The translations under genes and the position numbers were made by a program. From an uncultured Saprospiraceae bacterium (GTDB taxonomy: Bacteria; Bacteroidota; Bacteroidia; Chitinophagales; Saprospiraceae): a stretch of 64,000 nucleotides of DNA. The number at the start of each line of letters is the position of its first letter. Within the stretch, counting starts at the first letter, position 1. Below, piece after piece: positions 28,470 through 39,700 of the stretch. The stretch is taken from contig CALLXF010000045.1 in assembly GCA_938015805.1 (NCBI GenBank), forward strand, positions 1-64,000, written 5' to 3'. The notes beneath the pieces were generated by a model. That model saw only the letters and a program-made list of their open reading frames with translations, ran no database searches and was not told the DNA's origin.

Positions 28470-31175
28470 ATGATAAAAATCTCACATCTAGCCACACTTC
28501 TACTTTTCTTTGTTTTCTCTCATTCGGCTTTAAGCCAAAGTTATCTTAAGGCTGAAGGAAAAGTAATCACAAACGAAGAAGGAGATACTATTTTATTACG
28601 TGGCATGGGTTTAGGTGGGTGGATGGTGCAGGAAGGTTATATGTTACAGACGTCAGAGTTTGCAAGTCCTCAATGGCAAATTAGAGAAACTATTGAAGAT
28701 CTAGTAGGAGAAGAAGAGACCAATCTCTTTTACGAATCCTGGCTTCAAAATCATGTGACTAAAACAGATATAGACTCATTAAAATCATGGGGTTTTAATC
28801 ATGTGAGATTACCGATGCACTATAATCTCTTTACCCTCCCGATACAAGACGAACCCATAGCAGGAGAAAATACTTGGATAGAAAAAGGATTTGAGCTAAC
28901 TGACAGCCTAATATCCTGGTGTGCCCAAAATGAAATGTATGTCATCTTAGATCTCCATGCAGCACCTGGCGGTCAGGGATATGCTCAAGAAATTTCGGAT
29001 TATAATCCGGCCTATCCTTCACTCTGGGAAAGTAACGAAAATAAAAATAAGACCGTGGATTTATGGCGTCGCATAGCAGAACGTTACAAGGACCAACCAT
29101 GGGTAGGAGCATATGATTTAATAAACGAACCCAACTGGGATTTACCTGGAGGAACAGCTCTTAGAAATCTTTATATCGATATTACCGATGCCATAAGAGA
29201 AGTAGATACAAAGCATCTTATAATAATTGAAGGTAACTGGTTTGCCAATGATTTTACAGGACTAAATAATCCATGGGATAGTAATATGGCGTATGGACCC
29301 CATAAGTATTGGTCGTTTAACAACCCTAATGATAACAACTGGCTGATCCAATTAAGAGATGATAATAATGTTCCTATTTATCTAGGCGAAAGTGGAGAAA
29401 ACTCTAACGTCTGGTTTAGAGATGCCATTAAACTTCTAGAAGACGAAGGTTTTGGCTGGGCCTGGTGGCCGGAAAAAAAAGTAGAATCTATCTCAGGTCC
29501 CTTATCAATGCAAAAAGGCACTCGCTATCAGCAACTACTAGATTACTGGAGTGGTAACGCTCCTCAACCTAGTAATACTAACGCAATACTAGGACTACAG
29601 GAACTATCCCAAAGTGCCAAATTACAAAATTGCGTTTACCAAAAAGATGTAATCGATGCGATGTTCCGACAGGTACAAACAAATGAGACTCTACCCTTTT
29701 CCGATCATATTATTCCTGGTATTATACATTTATCTGATTATGATTTAGGGACTAACGGTTATGCGTACTTAGATCAAGGAACAGCTACATATCATGTCAC
29801 TACTGGCGAATTTACGGCATGGAATAATGGATGGCAATATCGCAATGACGGTGTAGATATAGAAAGATGCCAAGATAATATAAATACAAATGGTTATAAT
29901 GTAGGATGGGTAGAAGAAGGAGAATGGATGAAATATACAGTCGATGTTTTAGAAGAAGGTCTCTATGATGTAATTCTTAGAGTTGCCGCATCCGGCACTA
30001 ACGCTGCCTTTACTATAGCATCAGGAAATACTGATCTGACGAGAACTTATTTTGTACCTAATAGCAATGGATTCCAAAACTGGCAAACCGTAACAATAAG
30101 TGATATTGTGCTTACGCCCGATGATAAATCCATCTATTTTAAAAGTCTAGGAACTGGAGCAAATTATAACAGCCTAGAATTTATCAAAGTGGGAGAAAGC
30201 AATGAAGTCTCGACTGTCTTTACCTCAGCTGAGACTATTGATGAAAACAGTATCTCAGTCGGCATTTCTAAACCTCTAGCCTCTCCTATAAACGTAAGCA
30301 ATAATGATTTTAAAGTGACCATAAATGGGAACAACATCCCGATCACATCCATAGAATTAGATCCTAACAACCATCGAGCAGCTATACTAAATGTAGACTT
30401 TGTAATGAAATATGGCCACTTTATAAAAGTATCATATGATGGAATCCAGTTAGAGGCTTTTGACAATACACTAGTTAATAATTTTGATCAGGAAAACGTC
30501 CTAAACACACTTCCGTTTTTCCACCCTATACCTGGAAAAGTAGAAGCCGAGGATTTTACATTCCAGTCCGGTATCCAACTTGAAGACTGCAGTGATGAAG
30601 GTGGAGGACAAAATATCGGCTACCTTGATGTAGGTGACTATATGGATTATAGAGTTCGCATAAATCAAAGCGGTATCTACACCATAAACTACAGAACAGC
30701 ATCAGAAAGTGCTGGCGGAGGAATTGCTATTACACTGATAGATGATCAAGAAAATGTAATTCCCGTTAATCAGGCATATTTCTCGGCTACAGGAGGATGG
30801 CAAAACTGGACTACCACTTCCTACAATACACAAATTCCCGCAGGAAGTTATACAATGAGACTAACCGTAATCGAATCTCAATTTAATCTCAATTATTTAG
30901 AGTTTAAATCTATTACTTCTACCGACGATCTAGAATCATTATCCTATGTTGTTTTTCCTAATCCCACCTCTGATAAATTATATCTTAAAGGATTAGAAAA
31001 AAATAGCCTTCCCACAAAAGGGACTATTTTAGATATCAATGGAAAAGTAATTTATTCAGCAATTATACGTAATCAAGATTTTATAGATTTATCTAATGTA
31101 CTATCTGGAATGTATATCTTACGCTTAGAAAAAGAAGGATTCCGACCTTTACAACAAAAAATAATCAAGTTATAA
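28470..31175 (+). CDS. GH5 beta-glucanase with two CBM6-like modules and T9SS tail
   Basis: A 901-aa secreted enzyme. A signal peptide (to about residue 23) is followed by a GH5 catalytic domain (25-365) with the acid/base in LINEPNW (E220) and the nucleophile in YLGESGEN (E307). The LRGMGLGGW opening and LDLHAAPGGQ resemble exo-beta-1,3-glucanase-type GH5 proteins more than cellulases. Two CBM6/CBM35-like modules follow: about 412-550 (VGWVEEGEWMKYTVDV) and 683-805 (IGYLDVGDYMDYRVRI, with GKVEAEDF). The C-terminal T9SS sorting domain (VVFPNPTSDKL...GMYILRLEKEG...QQKIIKL) sends it to the cell surface. ATG follows the GH3 stop with no gap. The exact linkage (1,3 or 1,6 side chains) is not determinable here. 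Confidence 0.92.
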   Translation: MIKISHLATLLLFFVFSHSALSQSYLKAEGKVITNEEGDTILLRGMGLGGWMVQEGYMLQTSEFASPQWQIRETIEDLVGEEETNLFYESWLQNHVTKTDIDSLKSWGFNHVRLPMHYNLFTLPIQDEPIAGENTWIEKGFELTDSLISWCAQNEMYVILDLHAAPGGQGYAQEISDYNPAYPSLWESNENKNKTVDLWRRIAERYKDQPWVGAYDLINEPNWDLPGGTALRNLYIDITDAIREVDTKHLIIIEGNWFANDFTGLNNPWDSNMAYGPHKYWSFNNPNDNNWLIQLRDDNNVPIYLGESGENSNVWFRDAIKLLEDEGFGWAWWPEKKVESISGPLSMQKGTRYQQLLDYWSGNAPQPSNTNAILGLQELSQSAKLQNCVYQKDVIDAMFRQVQTNETLPFSDHIIPGIIHLSDYDLGTNGYAYLDQGTATYHVTTGEFTAWNNGWQYRNDGVDIERCQDNINTNGYNVGWVEEGEWMKYTVDVLEEGLYDVILRVAASGTNAAFTIASGNTDLTRTYFVPNSNGFQNWQTVTISDIVLTPDDKSIYFKSLGTGANYNSLEFIKVGESNEVSTVFTSAETIDENSISVGISKPLASPINVSNNDFKVTINGNNIPITSIELDPNNHRAAILNVDFVMKYGHFIKVSYDGIQLEAFDNTLVNNFDQENVLNTLPFFHPIPGKVEAEDFTFQSGIQLEDCSDEGGGQNIGYLDVGDYMDYRVRINQSGIYTINYRTASESAGGGIAITLIDDQENVIPVNQAYFSATGGWQNWTTTSYNTQIPAGSYTMRLTVIESQFNLNYLEFKSITSTDDLESLSYVVFPNPTSDKLYLKGLEKNSLPTKGTILDINGKVIYSAIIRNQDFIDLSNVLSGMYILRLEKEGFRPLQQKIIKL

Positions 31176-31200
31176 ACCGACCCACTTAAAAACAAAACCA

Positions 31201-32880
31201 ATGGCAATATTTAGTTTCGTCGCATTCACACTTTTAGTCGCTGGACTATCCTACTGGTTTACTGGAAAAACAGAAGAGTCTTCTGATGGATACTTTCTCG
31301 GAGGTAGATCATTAACAGCAGGTGTTATAGCAGGATCTTTGTTGTTAACTAATTTGTCTACAGAACAGTTAGTTGGTCTTAACGGTGCGGCGTATACGGA
31401 GGGTATATTAGTAATGTGCTGGGAAACACTCGCTGCTATTGCGATGGTTGTAACGGCTTTCTTTTTACTACCTCGATATTTAAAAGGTGGTCTGACTACG
31501 GTACCGCAATTCCTTGCAGTGCGTTTTGATACGATGACTAAAACCTTAACGTCTGGCTTATTTCTCTCTGGGTACATGATCGTGCTTTTACCTATCGTTC
31601 TTTACTCTGGAGCTGTAGCCATAGGAAATATGTTTGATCTTCCTGACATCATCGGTCAGCCGATATCAGATATGGTCGGAGGTTCTATAGACAAGCACAT
31701 GGCCTCTATCGTGGTATGTGTCTGGAGTATCGGCATCATCGGTTCCATATATGCTGTTTTTGGTGGTCTAAAAGCAGTGGCGGTTTCCGATACGATAAAT
31801 GCGATTGGATTATTAATCGGTGGATTTACATTGACTTTTTTAGGTTTACAATACATAGGAGACGGCTCTGTTTCTGCTGGTCTTACTAATCTTTATAACG
31901 ATGCTCCCGAGAGATTCAATGCGATTGGTAACGCTACAGCTTCTGTTCCTTTTTCTACCATTTTTACGGGAATGATGTTAGTACAGTTATTTTATTGGGG
32001 AACTAATCAGGCCATTATACAAAGAGCCTTAGCCGCAAAAAATTTACAAGAAGGACAGAAAGGATTAATGATTGCCGCAGCATTTAAAATTCTAGGACCG
32101 CTCATTCTAGTTATTCCAGGAATGATAGCATATAATATTTTTGGAGACAGTTTAGCTAAAGCAGATTATGCATATCCGGAATTAGTAAAAACAGTTTTAC
32201 CTGTTACTATGGTAGGCTTTTTTGCCGCGGTTATTTTCGGAGCAATTCTAAGTTCTTTTAACAGTGCTTTAAATAGTTCCGTTACACTTTTTGGGCTAGA
32301 CATTTACAAACAACATATAAACATTGAAGCAGACGAACGGACAGTCGTACGCATGGGAAAACGTTTTGGTATTTTGCTAGCCCTAGGAGCAATGATAATC
32401 GCACCATTTATAACCTACGTAGAAGATGGACTTTTTAAATATTTACAGGAGGTAAATGGATGCTATAGTATTCCGATACTTACGATAATAGTCGTGGGAT
32501 ACTTGACTAAATACGTTCCAGCGATCGCTGCAAAAATAGCTTTAGGACTTGGAGTCGTATTATATATAATATCGCAATTTATTTTAAAACCATTATTTGG
32601 TAGTAATGCAGTCGATGCAGCCAAAGCTTCTGGAATTATGGATGAAGCAGCATTAGAAGCAATAGAAAAAGCGGCATACCCTCACTTCTTACATGTAATG
32701 GCTATTCTTTTTGTAATGAATGTAATTATCATGCTCGTCATCGGAAAATTATATCCACGTAAAGAGGCATTTGTATTGCCTTATACCCAGGAAGTAGAAA
32801 TTACACCCTATAAATACGTTAAGCCAGTAGGAATTACGATAGTTGTTATCGTAATTGCGACTTACTTGATTTTCTCATAA
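31201..32880 (+). CDS. SSS-family sodium/solute symporter, SGLT-like
   Basis: A 559-aa inner-membrane transporter with about 14 hydrophobic helices and no signal peptide. SSS (SLC5) features include YFLGGRSLTAGVIAGSLLLTNLSTEQLVGLNGAAY at the N-terminus, the GGLKAVAVSDTINA block, TNQAIIQRALAAKN, and GAILSSFNSALNSS. These belong to the sodium/sugar branch rather than the proline or pantothenate carriers. In this operon it most likely takes up glucose, or short glucans, released by the GH3 enzyme, driven by a sodium gradient. It starts 25 bases after the GH5 gene. Confidence 0.93.
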   Translation: MAIFSFVAFTLLVAGLSYWFTGKTEESSDGYFLGGRSLTAGVIAGSLLLTNLSTEQLVGLNGAAYTEGILVMCWETLAAIAMVVTAFFLLPRYLKGGLTTVPQFLAVRFDTMTKTLTSGLFLSGYMIVLLPIVLYSGAVAIGNMFDLPDIIGQPISDMVGGSIDKHMASIVVCVWSIGIIGSIYAVFGGLKAVAVSDTINAIGLLIGGFTLTFLGLQYIGDGSVSAGLTNLYNDAPERFNAIGNATASVPFSTIFTGMMLVQLFYWGTNQAIIQRALAAKNLQEGQKGLMIAAAFKILGPLILVIPGMIAYNIFGDSLAKADYAYPELVKTVLPVTMVGFFAAVIFGAILSSFNSALNSSVTLFGLDIYKQHINIEADERTVVRMGKRFGILLALGAMIIAPFITYVEDGLFKYLQEVNGCYSIPILTIIVVGYLTKYVPAIAAKIALGLGVVLYIISQFILKPLFGSNAVDAAKASGIMDEAALEAIEKAAYPHFLHVMAILFVMNVIIMLVIGKLYPRKEAFVLPYTQEVEITPYKYVKPVGITIVVIVIATYLIFS

Positions 32881-32926
32881 AATATTAAGTATACAACGAT
32901 GTATATTTAAGACTATAACACTTACT

Positions 32927-35900
32927 ATGGGTTTTAGTAGATCATTAACAACATGGATACTTTGCATTTTAAGTACGGCAGTATATTGCCAATCTATCGT
33001 CATTAATGAAATCCAAGCCTCTAATTCTCAGTTTACGGATCAAGATGGAGACACCCCAGATTGGATAGAGGTTAGAAATCTTAGCACTACTGATATCAAC
33101 CTAAAGGACTGGTCTCTCAGTGACGATAAGGAGGATTTAACTAAGTGGCTTTTTACTGATTTTTCGCTTACCGCGAATGAACATCTGCTAGTATGGGCCT
33201 CAGGAAAAAATAAACAAGAGATCGGTTATGCCCAGTCTATTATTACAGAAGGCGATGAATTTAAATACTTGATACCTAATTCTGCCCTCTCATCAGATTG
33301 GAATTCGTTAGCTTACGATGATTCTTCATGGGATACTGGAGTCTCTGGTTTTGGTTATGGGGATAACGATGATAATACTCAGATTCCGGATGGTACGAGA
33401 TCTATTTTTATTCGTAAAAAATTTACTATCGATGATATATCCTCTATAGTGGAACTCATCATGCATATAGATTTTGACGATGGATATGTTGCGTACATAA
33501 ACGGGAAAGAAGTGTCCCGAGAAAATATTTCTGGGCAATTTCCAGCCTATGATCAGTTTGCTGATGACTACCTAGAAGCTTTATTAATAAATGGACAAAA
33601 ACCATTAACCATCTCGATAAATGATTTTACAGATATCATAGAAGAAGGAGAAAATGTCCTTGCTATACAAGTGCACAATTTTAATACTTCCTCATCTGAC
33701 ATGACGATGATTCCTTTTTTATCCAGTATATCTACTACTGACATACTAGATGACCCTATACCTATTCTAGAGGTTAATGACCTAGAGCTTCATACAAATT
33801 TTAAAATTTCCTCTAGCTCAGAAACAATTTATTTAAGTGATCCGACAGGACTGCTTATTGATAGTATGAGCGTTAATAATTTTCCTGCAAACATTTCCAT
33901 TGGGTTAAACCCAATCAATGATATCGTTTACTTCGAGACACCTACTCCTGGAACACTAAATAGCGGGACAGAACTCATAGGTATCGTTAATGATCAAATT
34001 AATTTCTCAGAACTTGGAGGAATTACTAATCCACTGGAATTATCACTTACGGGAATATCGCCACCTCATATAATCCGTTACGCACTAGACGGTGCTGTAC
34101 CAGATGAATCCTCTCCTATTTATACCGCTCCTATTACTATTAACCAAAACACGGTCGTAAGGGCCCGAATATTCCGACAAAACTATTTGCCTTCTCCTAC
34201 TCAAACAGAAACTTATTTTATAAACATAGATCATAACTTGCCGATCATATCCTTAGTTACCGACACTGAAAATCTATTTAATGAAGAAACAGGAATATAT
34301 AGCTATGGAGATAATTTTGAATTTGGATATCCCTATTTCGGTGCAAATTTTTGGCAAGACTGGGAACGACCTATTCATTTTTCCATTTTAGAAACTGATG
34401 GTATTCATTTCTCTTTTGATGGAGGTATTAAAATTTTTGGAGGATGGTCTAGAGCAAATGACCAAAGATCTTTTTCCTTATTTGCAAGATCAAAATACGG
34501 GCCTAAGGAGATAGACTACCCGTTATTCTCAGATAATTCATATGAGACTTACCAGGCCTTTATTCTTCGTAATTCGGGAAATGACTGGCAGAGCACTATG
34601 ATGAGAGATGGGACCCTAACAGGACTTATGAGAAGCTCTATTCTAGAAACCCAAGCTTACAAACCGACTGTCGCATATATAAACGGTGAATTCTGGGGTT
34701 TATACAATATGCGAGAAAAAGTAAACGAACATTTTCTAGCGAGCCGTCATAATATCGATCCTGATGAAATACAAATCATGGAGCTTAATTCATTACCAAT
34801 CCACGGATCATCAGAAGATTATGAGGATTTAATTGATTTTGCAAGCAACACAAATTTTGTAAATGATATCAATTATGACATGATTTCTGATCTCGTCGAC
34901 ATCGATAATATCATCATGTACTATCTTGCACAGATCTATTTCAACAACACGGACTGGCCAGGTAATAATATAAAATATTGGAAAGAGACCGGAGGCAAAT
35001 GGAAATGGATCTTATTTGATACTGACTTTGGTTTTGGTAGATGGAATTACTTTGACTTTCAGAATAATACTTTACAATTTGCATTACAAGCTAATGGACC
35101 TGAATGGCCAAATCCACCATGGTCTACTCTACTTTTTCGTAGACTAAATCAAAATTTATCATTTAGGCAAAAGTTTATTAATCAATTTGCAGATGAAATG
35201 AACTCTCGATTTCTGGAAGACCGAGTACATACACATATCGATAGCACTAGAGATTTAATAAGCTCAGAAATATCAAAACAACGTCAAAGATGGGGCGAAT
35301 CTGCAAACGACTGGAGCGGCAATGTAAAAAACATGAAGGACTTCGCATCGGAGAGATCTTCGTTTTGCAGACAACATATTTTAGATGTATATAATCTTCC
35401 TGATGATCATATTTTACAAATCCTAAATACTCAGCCAGCTAATGGTTATGTTCAATTAAATAGTCTAACTATTGAGGAGTCTAACTGGAGTGGCTATTAC
35501 TTTGAGAATGTACCTATCAGCGTAACTGCTATTCCCAGACCAGGCTATAAATTTGTAGAATGGCAAGCGGATATCTCCGGAACGGACCCTTATCAGGAAA
35601 TTAATATGATTACCTCTATGCAAATCAGACCGATATGGGAATTAGACGAAGACTATCAGTATGGAGTCGTTATCAATGAAATCAATTATAACTCGGACTC
35701 TACAAACGATACAGGTGACTGGATCGAACTTTACAATTCTAATGACGAGGCGATGGATTTATCTGGATGGATATTCAAAGATGATGAAAATGATCACGCC
35801 TTTATCATCTCAGAAGGAACAGTACTAGATAGTGATGATTATCTCATTATCGCAAAAGACCTAGATGCTTTTACATCCATCTACACCGATGTGCAAAACG

Positions 35901-36421
35901 TAATCGGTAATTTTGACTTTGGTCTCAGCAGCACTGCCGATCAAGTAAGGATATATGATACCGATAACTTATTACAAGATAGTGTCGCATATCTATCTAT
36001 ACAACCATGGCCTACCACTCCTAACGGACAAGGATTTACGTTAGAACTCATCAGCCCGACATTAGACAACACCCTACCTCAAAACTGGAAGGGTATAAAT
36101 CAATCAGGAAGCCCAGGAAGAATAAATCAAGAAATATCGTCTACTATCGAAACGGCTAAAAAATCTAATATTACGATTACCCCTAACCCAACATCAGATG
36201 TATTTACGCTAGATTTAGAGTCAGTACATGGTGAAGCTTACACATTAGAAATTATAGATACTGGAGGAAAAATAGTAAAATCTCTAACTAAAGATTTAAA
36301 AAATACAAATAATAAAAACCAAATAACCGTAAAAGTATCAGAGCTTCCACCTGGGCAATACTTTGTACGCATAACTACTAATATTGGAAACTCTGATATT
36401 ACCACTTTTGAAAAAATATAA
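32927..36421 (+). CDS. CotH kinase-family protein with lamin-tail domains and T9SS tail
   Basis: A 1164-aa secreted protein. A signal peptide (to about 22) is followed by a lamin-tail (LTD) domain (IVINEIQASNS...DWIEVRN...LKDWSLSDD), a galactose-binding-like module (about 140-270) and a chitobiase/beta-hexosaminidase C-terminal-like stretch (IIRYALDGAVPDESSPIY). The CotH kinase domain (about 435-830) has GWSRANDQRSFSLFAR, LRNSGNDW, GLYNMREKVNEHFL and the metal-binding WILFDTDFGFG (D698, D700). A second LTD (VVINEINYNSDS, about 930-1070) and a T9SS sorting domain finish it. CotH proteins are atypical protein kinases, so this one may phosphorylate surface proteins. It lies 46 bases after the symporter and could be the last gene of the glucan operon. 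Its link to glucan use is unexplained. Confidence 0.9.
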   Translation: MGFSRSLTTWILCILSTAVYCQSIVINEIQASNSQFTDQDGDTPDWIEVRNLSTTDINLKDWSLSDDKEDLTKWLFTDFSLTANEHLLVWASGKNKQEIGYAQSIITEGDEFKYLIPNSALSSDWNSLAYDDSSWDTGVSGFGYGDNDDNTQIPDGTRSIFIRKKFTIDDISSIVELIMHIDFDDGYVAYINGKEVSRENISGQFPAYDQFADDYLEALLINGQKPLTISINDFTDIIEEGENVLAIQVHNFNTSSSDMTMIPFLSSISTTDILDDPIPILEVNDLELHTNFKISSSSETIYLSDPTGLLIDSMSVNNFPANISIGLNPINDIVYFETPTPGTLNSGTELIGIVNDQINFSELGGITNPLELSLTGISPPHIIRYALDGAVPDESSPIYTAPITINQNTVVRARIFRQNYLPSPTQTETYFINIDHNLPIISLVTDTENLFNEETGIYSYGDNFEFGYPYFGANFWQDWERPIHFSILETDGIHFSFDGGIKIFGGWSRANDQRSFSLFARSKYGPKEIDYPLFSDNSYETYQAFILRNSGNDWQSTMMRDGTLTGLMRSSILETQAYKPTVAYINGEFWGLYNMREKVNEHFLASRHNIDPDEIQIMELNSLPIHGSSEDYEDLIDFASNTNFVNDINYDMISDLVDIDNIIMYYLAQIYFNNTDWPGNNIKYWKETGGKWKWILFDTDFGFGRWNYFDFQNNTLQFALQANGPEWPNPPWSTLLFRRLNQNLSFRQKFINQFADEMNSRFLEDRVHTHIDSTRDLISSEISKQRQRWGESANDWSGNVKNMKDFASERSSFCRQHILDVYNLPDDHILQILNTQPANGYVQLNSLTIEESNWSGYYFENVPISVTAIPRPGYKFVEWQADISGTDPYQEINMITSMQIRPIWELDEDYQYGVVINEINYNSDSTNDTGDWIELYNSNDEAMDLSGWIFKDDENDHAFIISEGTVLDSDDYLIIAKDLDAFTSIYTDVQNVIGNFDFGLSSTADQVRIYDTDNLLQDSVAYLSIQPWPTTPNGQGFTLELISPTLDNTLPQNWKGINQSGSPGRINQEISSTIETAKKSNITITPNPTSDVFTLDLESVHGEAYTLEIIDTGGKIVKSLTKDLKNTNNKNQITVKVSELPPGQYFVRITTNIGNSDITTFEKI

Positions 36422-36798
36422 AAGAAAAGATCACCAAACACCATTTTCCTATGGACTGTAGTTTAGAAAAAAAGAAGCTTATTAACTTCAATTAAAATTT
36501 TAAAATAAAATTATCAATTCGAACTTTGTAGATGCCTCGGTTTCGCTCGGCCTGAAAAGTAAAAAATGTAAGTCTGATACTCAAATAAAAAGACTAATTC
36601 TCTCACAACGTAAAGTTCCATCTCAACTCCTAAGATAATTTCAAAAAAAAATCCACCTAAAGTAAACAAGCTGACACCGCCGCCTCACTAAGTATAAAAA
36701 TTGGAGATATTTTAGTTTTCTAAATCTCCTTTTGATCTGAGACAAGTCCCAAAAACAATAATCAATTTCCTTACATTTAGTACTTTACAATCCCATAA
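36422..36798 (+). other. Intergenic gap with no gene
   Basis: 377 bases between the CotH gene and the phosphoesterase/Omp85 operon. All frames are broken by stops and no credible peptide is seen. The only structure I find is the stem-loop at 36703-36733. The promoter of the next operon should lie here, but I do not see a clean TAnnTTTG box. Confidence 0.6.
36703..36733 (+). terminator. Probable terminator of the glucan operon
   Basis: GGAGAT (36703-36708) pairs with ATCTCC (36724-36729). The stem continues as TTAG (36712-36715) with CTAA (36720-36723) around a TTTT loop, with a small bulge, and is followed by TTTT. The stem is imperfect, so confidence is moderate. Confidence 0.5.
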
Positions 36799-39700
36799 AT
36801 GAAAAACCCATTTATACACATTTATTTCCTCTTGTTTCTCTGTAGTATAAAACCCTACTCTACATTGGCACAAGCCACAGAAAAAGCAATCTATCTAATA
36901 GGTAATGCAGCAGGTACTGATAAAGAATGGGTCGATTTACTGATAGAAGAAATAGACAAAAACGACTTTCCTTCCAGCGTTTATCTACTCGGCGACATCA
37001 CAGATAAAGATGGTATACATCATAAACCAAAATCAAAAAACGAGAAACGACTCAAACGATATAAACAAATAGAAAAGAAAACTAAGGCAAAAGTATATTT
37101 CTTAAGCGGTGACAGAGACTGGGATAATTCCGGCAAGAGTGGAAAGAAAAAAGTAAATCATCTAGAGAAATTTATTGAAAAAGATCTAAAATTAAAAAAG
37201 CGTTTTATTCCATCTTTTGCCTGTCCAGGTCCGCACTTGATCAAAGAAAATGATAACCTACTCGTAGTGGCGATAAACTCACAATGGTTTATACATCCTT
37301 ATGATCGCCCCGAGGCACCTGATACAGAATGCCCTATTATTTTCGAAGCTGATTTCTGGGAAGAATTTGAAGATATACTAGATGAAGCAAAGGATAAAAA
37401 CATTCTCGTTTTAGCTCATCATCCTATTTATTCCTTTAGTCAGCATAATGGTAAAAAACTCGGACTAAAACACCTTATTCCTTTTTATGGATCCTTCTAT
37501 GCATCCTATAAACAAAATATAGGTAAACCTACCGATCTAGCTTATCCTCGATATTTACATTACGTAGATAAAATGCGTTCTCTTATAAACGAACATAACG
37601 GTATAATATATGCGAGTGGTCATGATTATTATAATTCCATACTAGCCCACAATCAAAACATATTTATCACAAGCAGTATCAGTAAAAAAAATCGAAAATG
37701 GGAAAACGATGAAGATTTGATTTTTGCCTCAAAGCAACCAAGTATAATAAAACTTAGTTACGATAGTCAAGGAAACATTTCATCTAAAATCCTGGAAGTA
37801 AAAAATGGTGAAATCGCGACCTATGATCGCATACTATTTAGTCCTATTGAAAATAATAAGCGTGCTATTTTTAACAATCAAAGACTAAATAAAGAAGAAA
37901 ACAATTATATCTATGAGCGAAGATTTTCCAATTTAAAAGACCGTGTACAAATAATTGCCGGCTCAGAATACAAAGCAAATCCATTTATGAGAAAATGGAT
38001 GGGTAAAAATTATCGTAACGAATGGACGAAAAAAATTTCTGCTCCCATACTTGACATTTCTAAAATGCATGGAGGTCTAAAACCATATGCCCGCGGCGGA
38101 GGACTACAGACTAATTCGCTCAAATTTAAAGGAGGTGATGGACAAAATTATGTATTTAGAGCGGTAGATAAAAACCCTGAACGAGCACTAGACGAGTTAC
38201 TAAGTCAAACCATTTATCGTAAAATTACAAAACAACTTATTACCACACAGCATCCATACGGAGGACTAGTAGCAGCGGAATTACTAAAAGCAACAGACAT
38301 ACTACATGCTACGCCTACCTTATACGTTATGCCTGACGATCCACAACTAGGTCCTTATCGAGAGGCTTTTGCCAATGTGTTAGGATTTCTAGAGATTAAA
38401 CCTAAAACACTAAAAAAGAAAACAGGAAAAACCTTTGCAGATGCTGATGCCATAGTCTCAACGCATCAGATGTTACGAGCGATGAATAATGATCATAAGC
38501 ATAGAATGGATCCTTTGGCTTATGCAAAGGCTAGAGTTTTTGATATGTGGATCGGAGACTGGGATAAACATGAAGACAACTGGAAATGGGCAATGTATAA
38601 ATCAGGGTCTTTACATATATACAAACCTATACCTAGAGATAGAGATCACGTTTTTTCTAAATGGGAAGGAATCATTCCAAAATTATCAGATCAATTTGTA
38701 CCAAATGCAGAAAACTTTGGTCATCATTTCGTGAACTTAACCCAGCTTAATTATAAAGCCTGTAATCTGGATCGTCGCTTTGGGGTAGAAATTACAAACG
38801 ACCTATGGAAGGAAGCAGCCATCTACATTCAGTCTAAAATGTCCGAGAATGTAATAGACCTGTCCTTACAAAAATTACCTCCAGAATTAAACAAGGATCG
38901 TACAATAGAAATAAAAGAAAAACTACTTAGTAGAAAAAAAGAGCTTCCTAAGATGATAATAGATTATCTTGATATTCTTAAAAACGAAGTCACCGTTTTA
39001 GGCTCTAACAAAAAAGAATATTTTGAGATATATAGACTTCCAGATGGACAAGTAGAAGTCTCTATCTATCCTCTCTCTTCCAAAGGAAAGATCAAAGATC
39101 AAATTTATCAACAGTCATACTATTTAGAAAAAACAAAAACAATTTACATCTATGGCTTAGGAGGTCAGGATGAGTTTGTAATCAGAGGAGAAGTAGATAA
39201 CAGTATCAAAATAAGAATTATCCCAGGGGGCGGAAAAGATAATATAACCGATTTATCACAGGTTAAAGGTTCAAGTAAATTATCGCAGATATATCAAGGT
39301 AAAAAAGAAAAAGATATTATCTCTAAAAGCTCAGAGACAGCAGTAAAGCGTCCATTCCATCAAGCAACATATGATTATCATAATTATCATCTGGATGCTC
39401 TGCTACCTTTTCTTAGTGTACAGTTTAGCGGATATAGCGGAATAGGTTTCTCCTTAGATGTAAAGAAAACAAAGCAGGGATATAATAAACCAGACTTTGC
39501 TAAAATCCATCATTTTAAACTTAAATATTATCCTAAGGTAAATGCCTATCGAGCTCAGTATCAATATATGTTTAGGCATTTAATCCGAGATTGGGATTTT
39601 AAGACTAAACATTTGATCTCTGACCAACTCGATAAATATCCATTCTTTTTTGGATTAGGTAGTAATACTAGAGTAAATGATGAACTCCAAGATCAGAATT

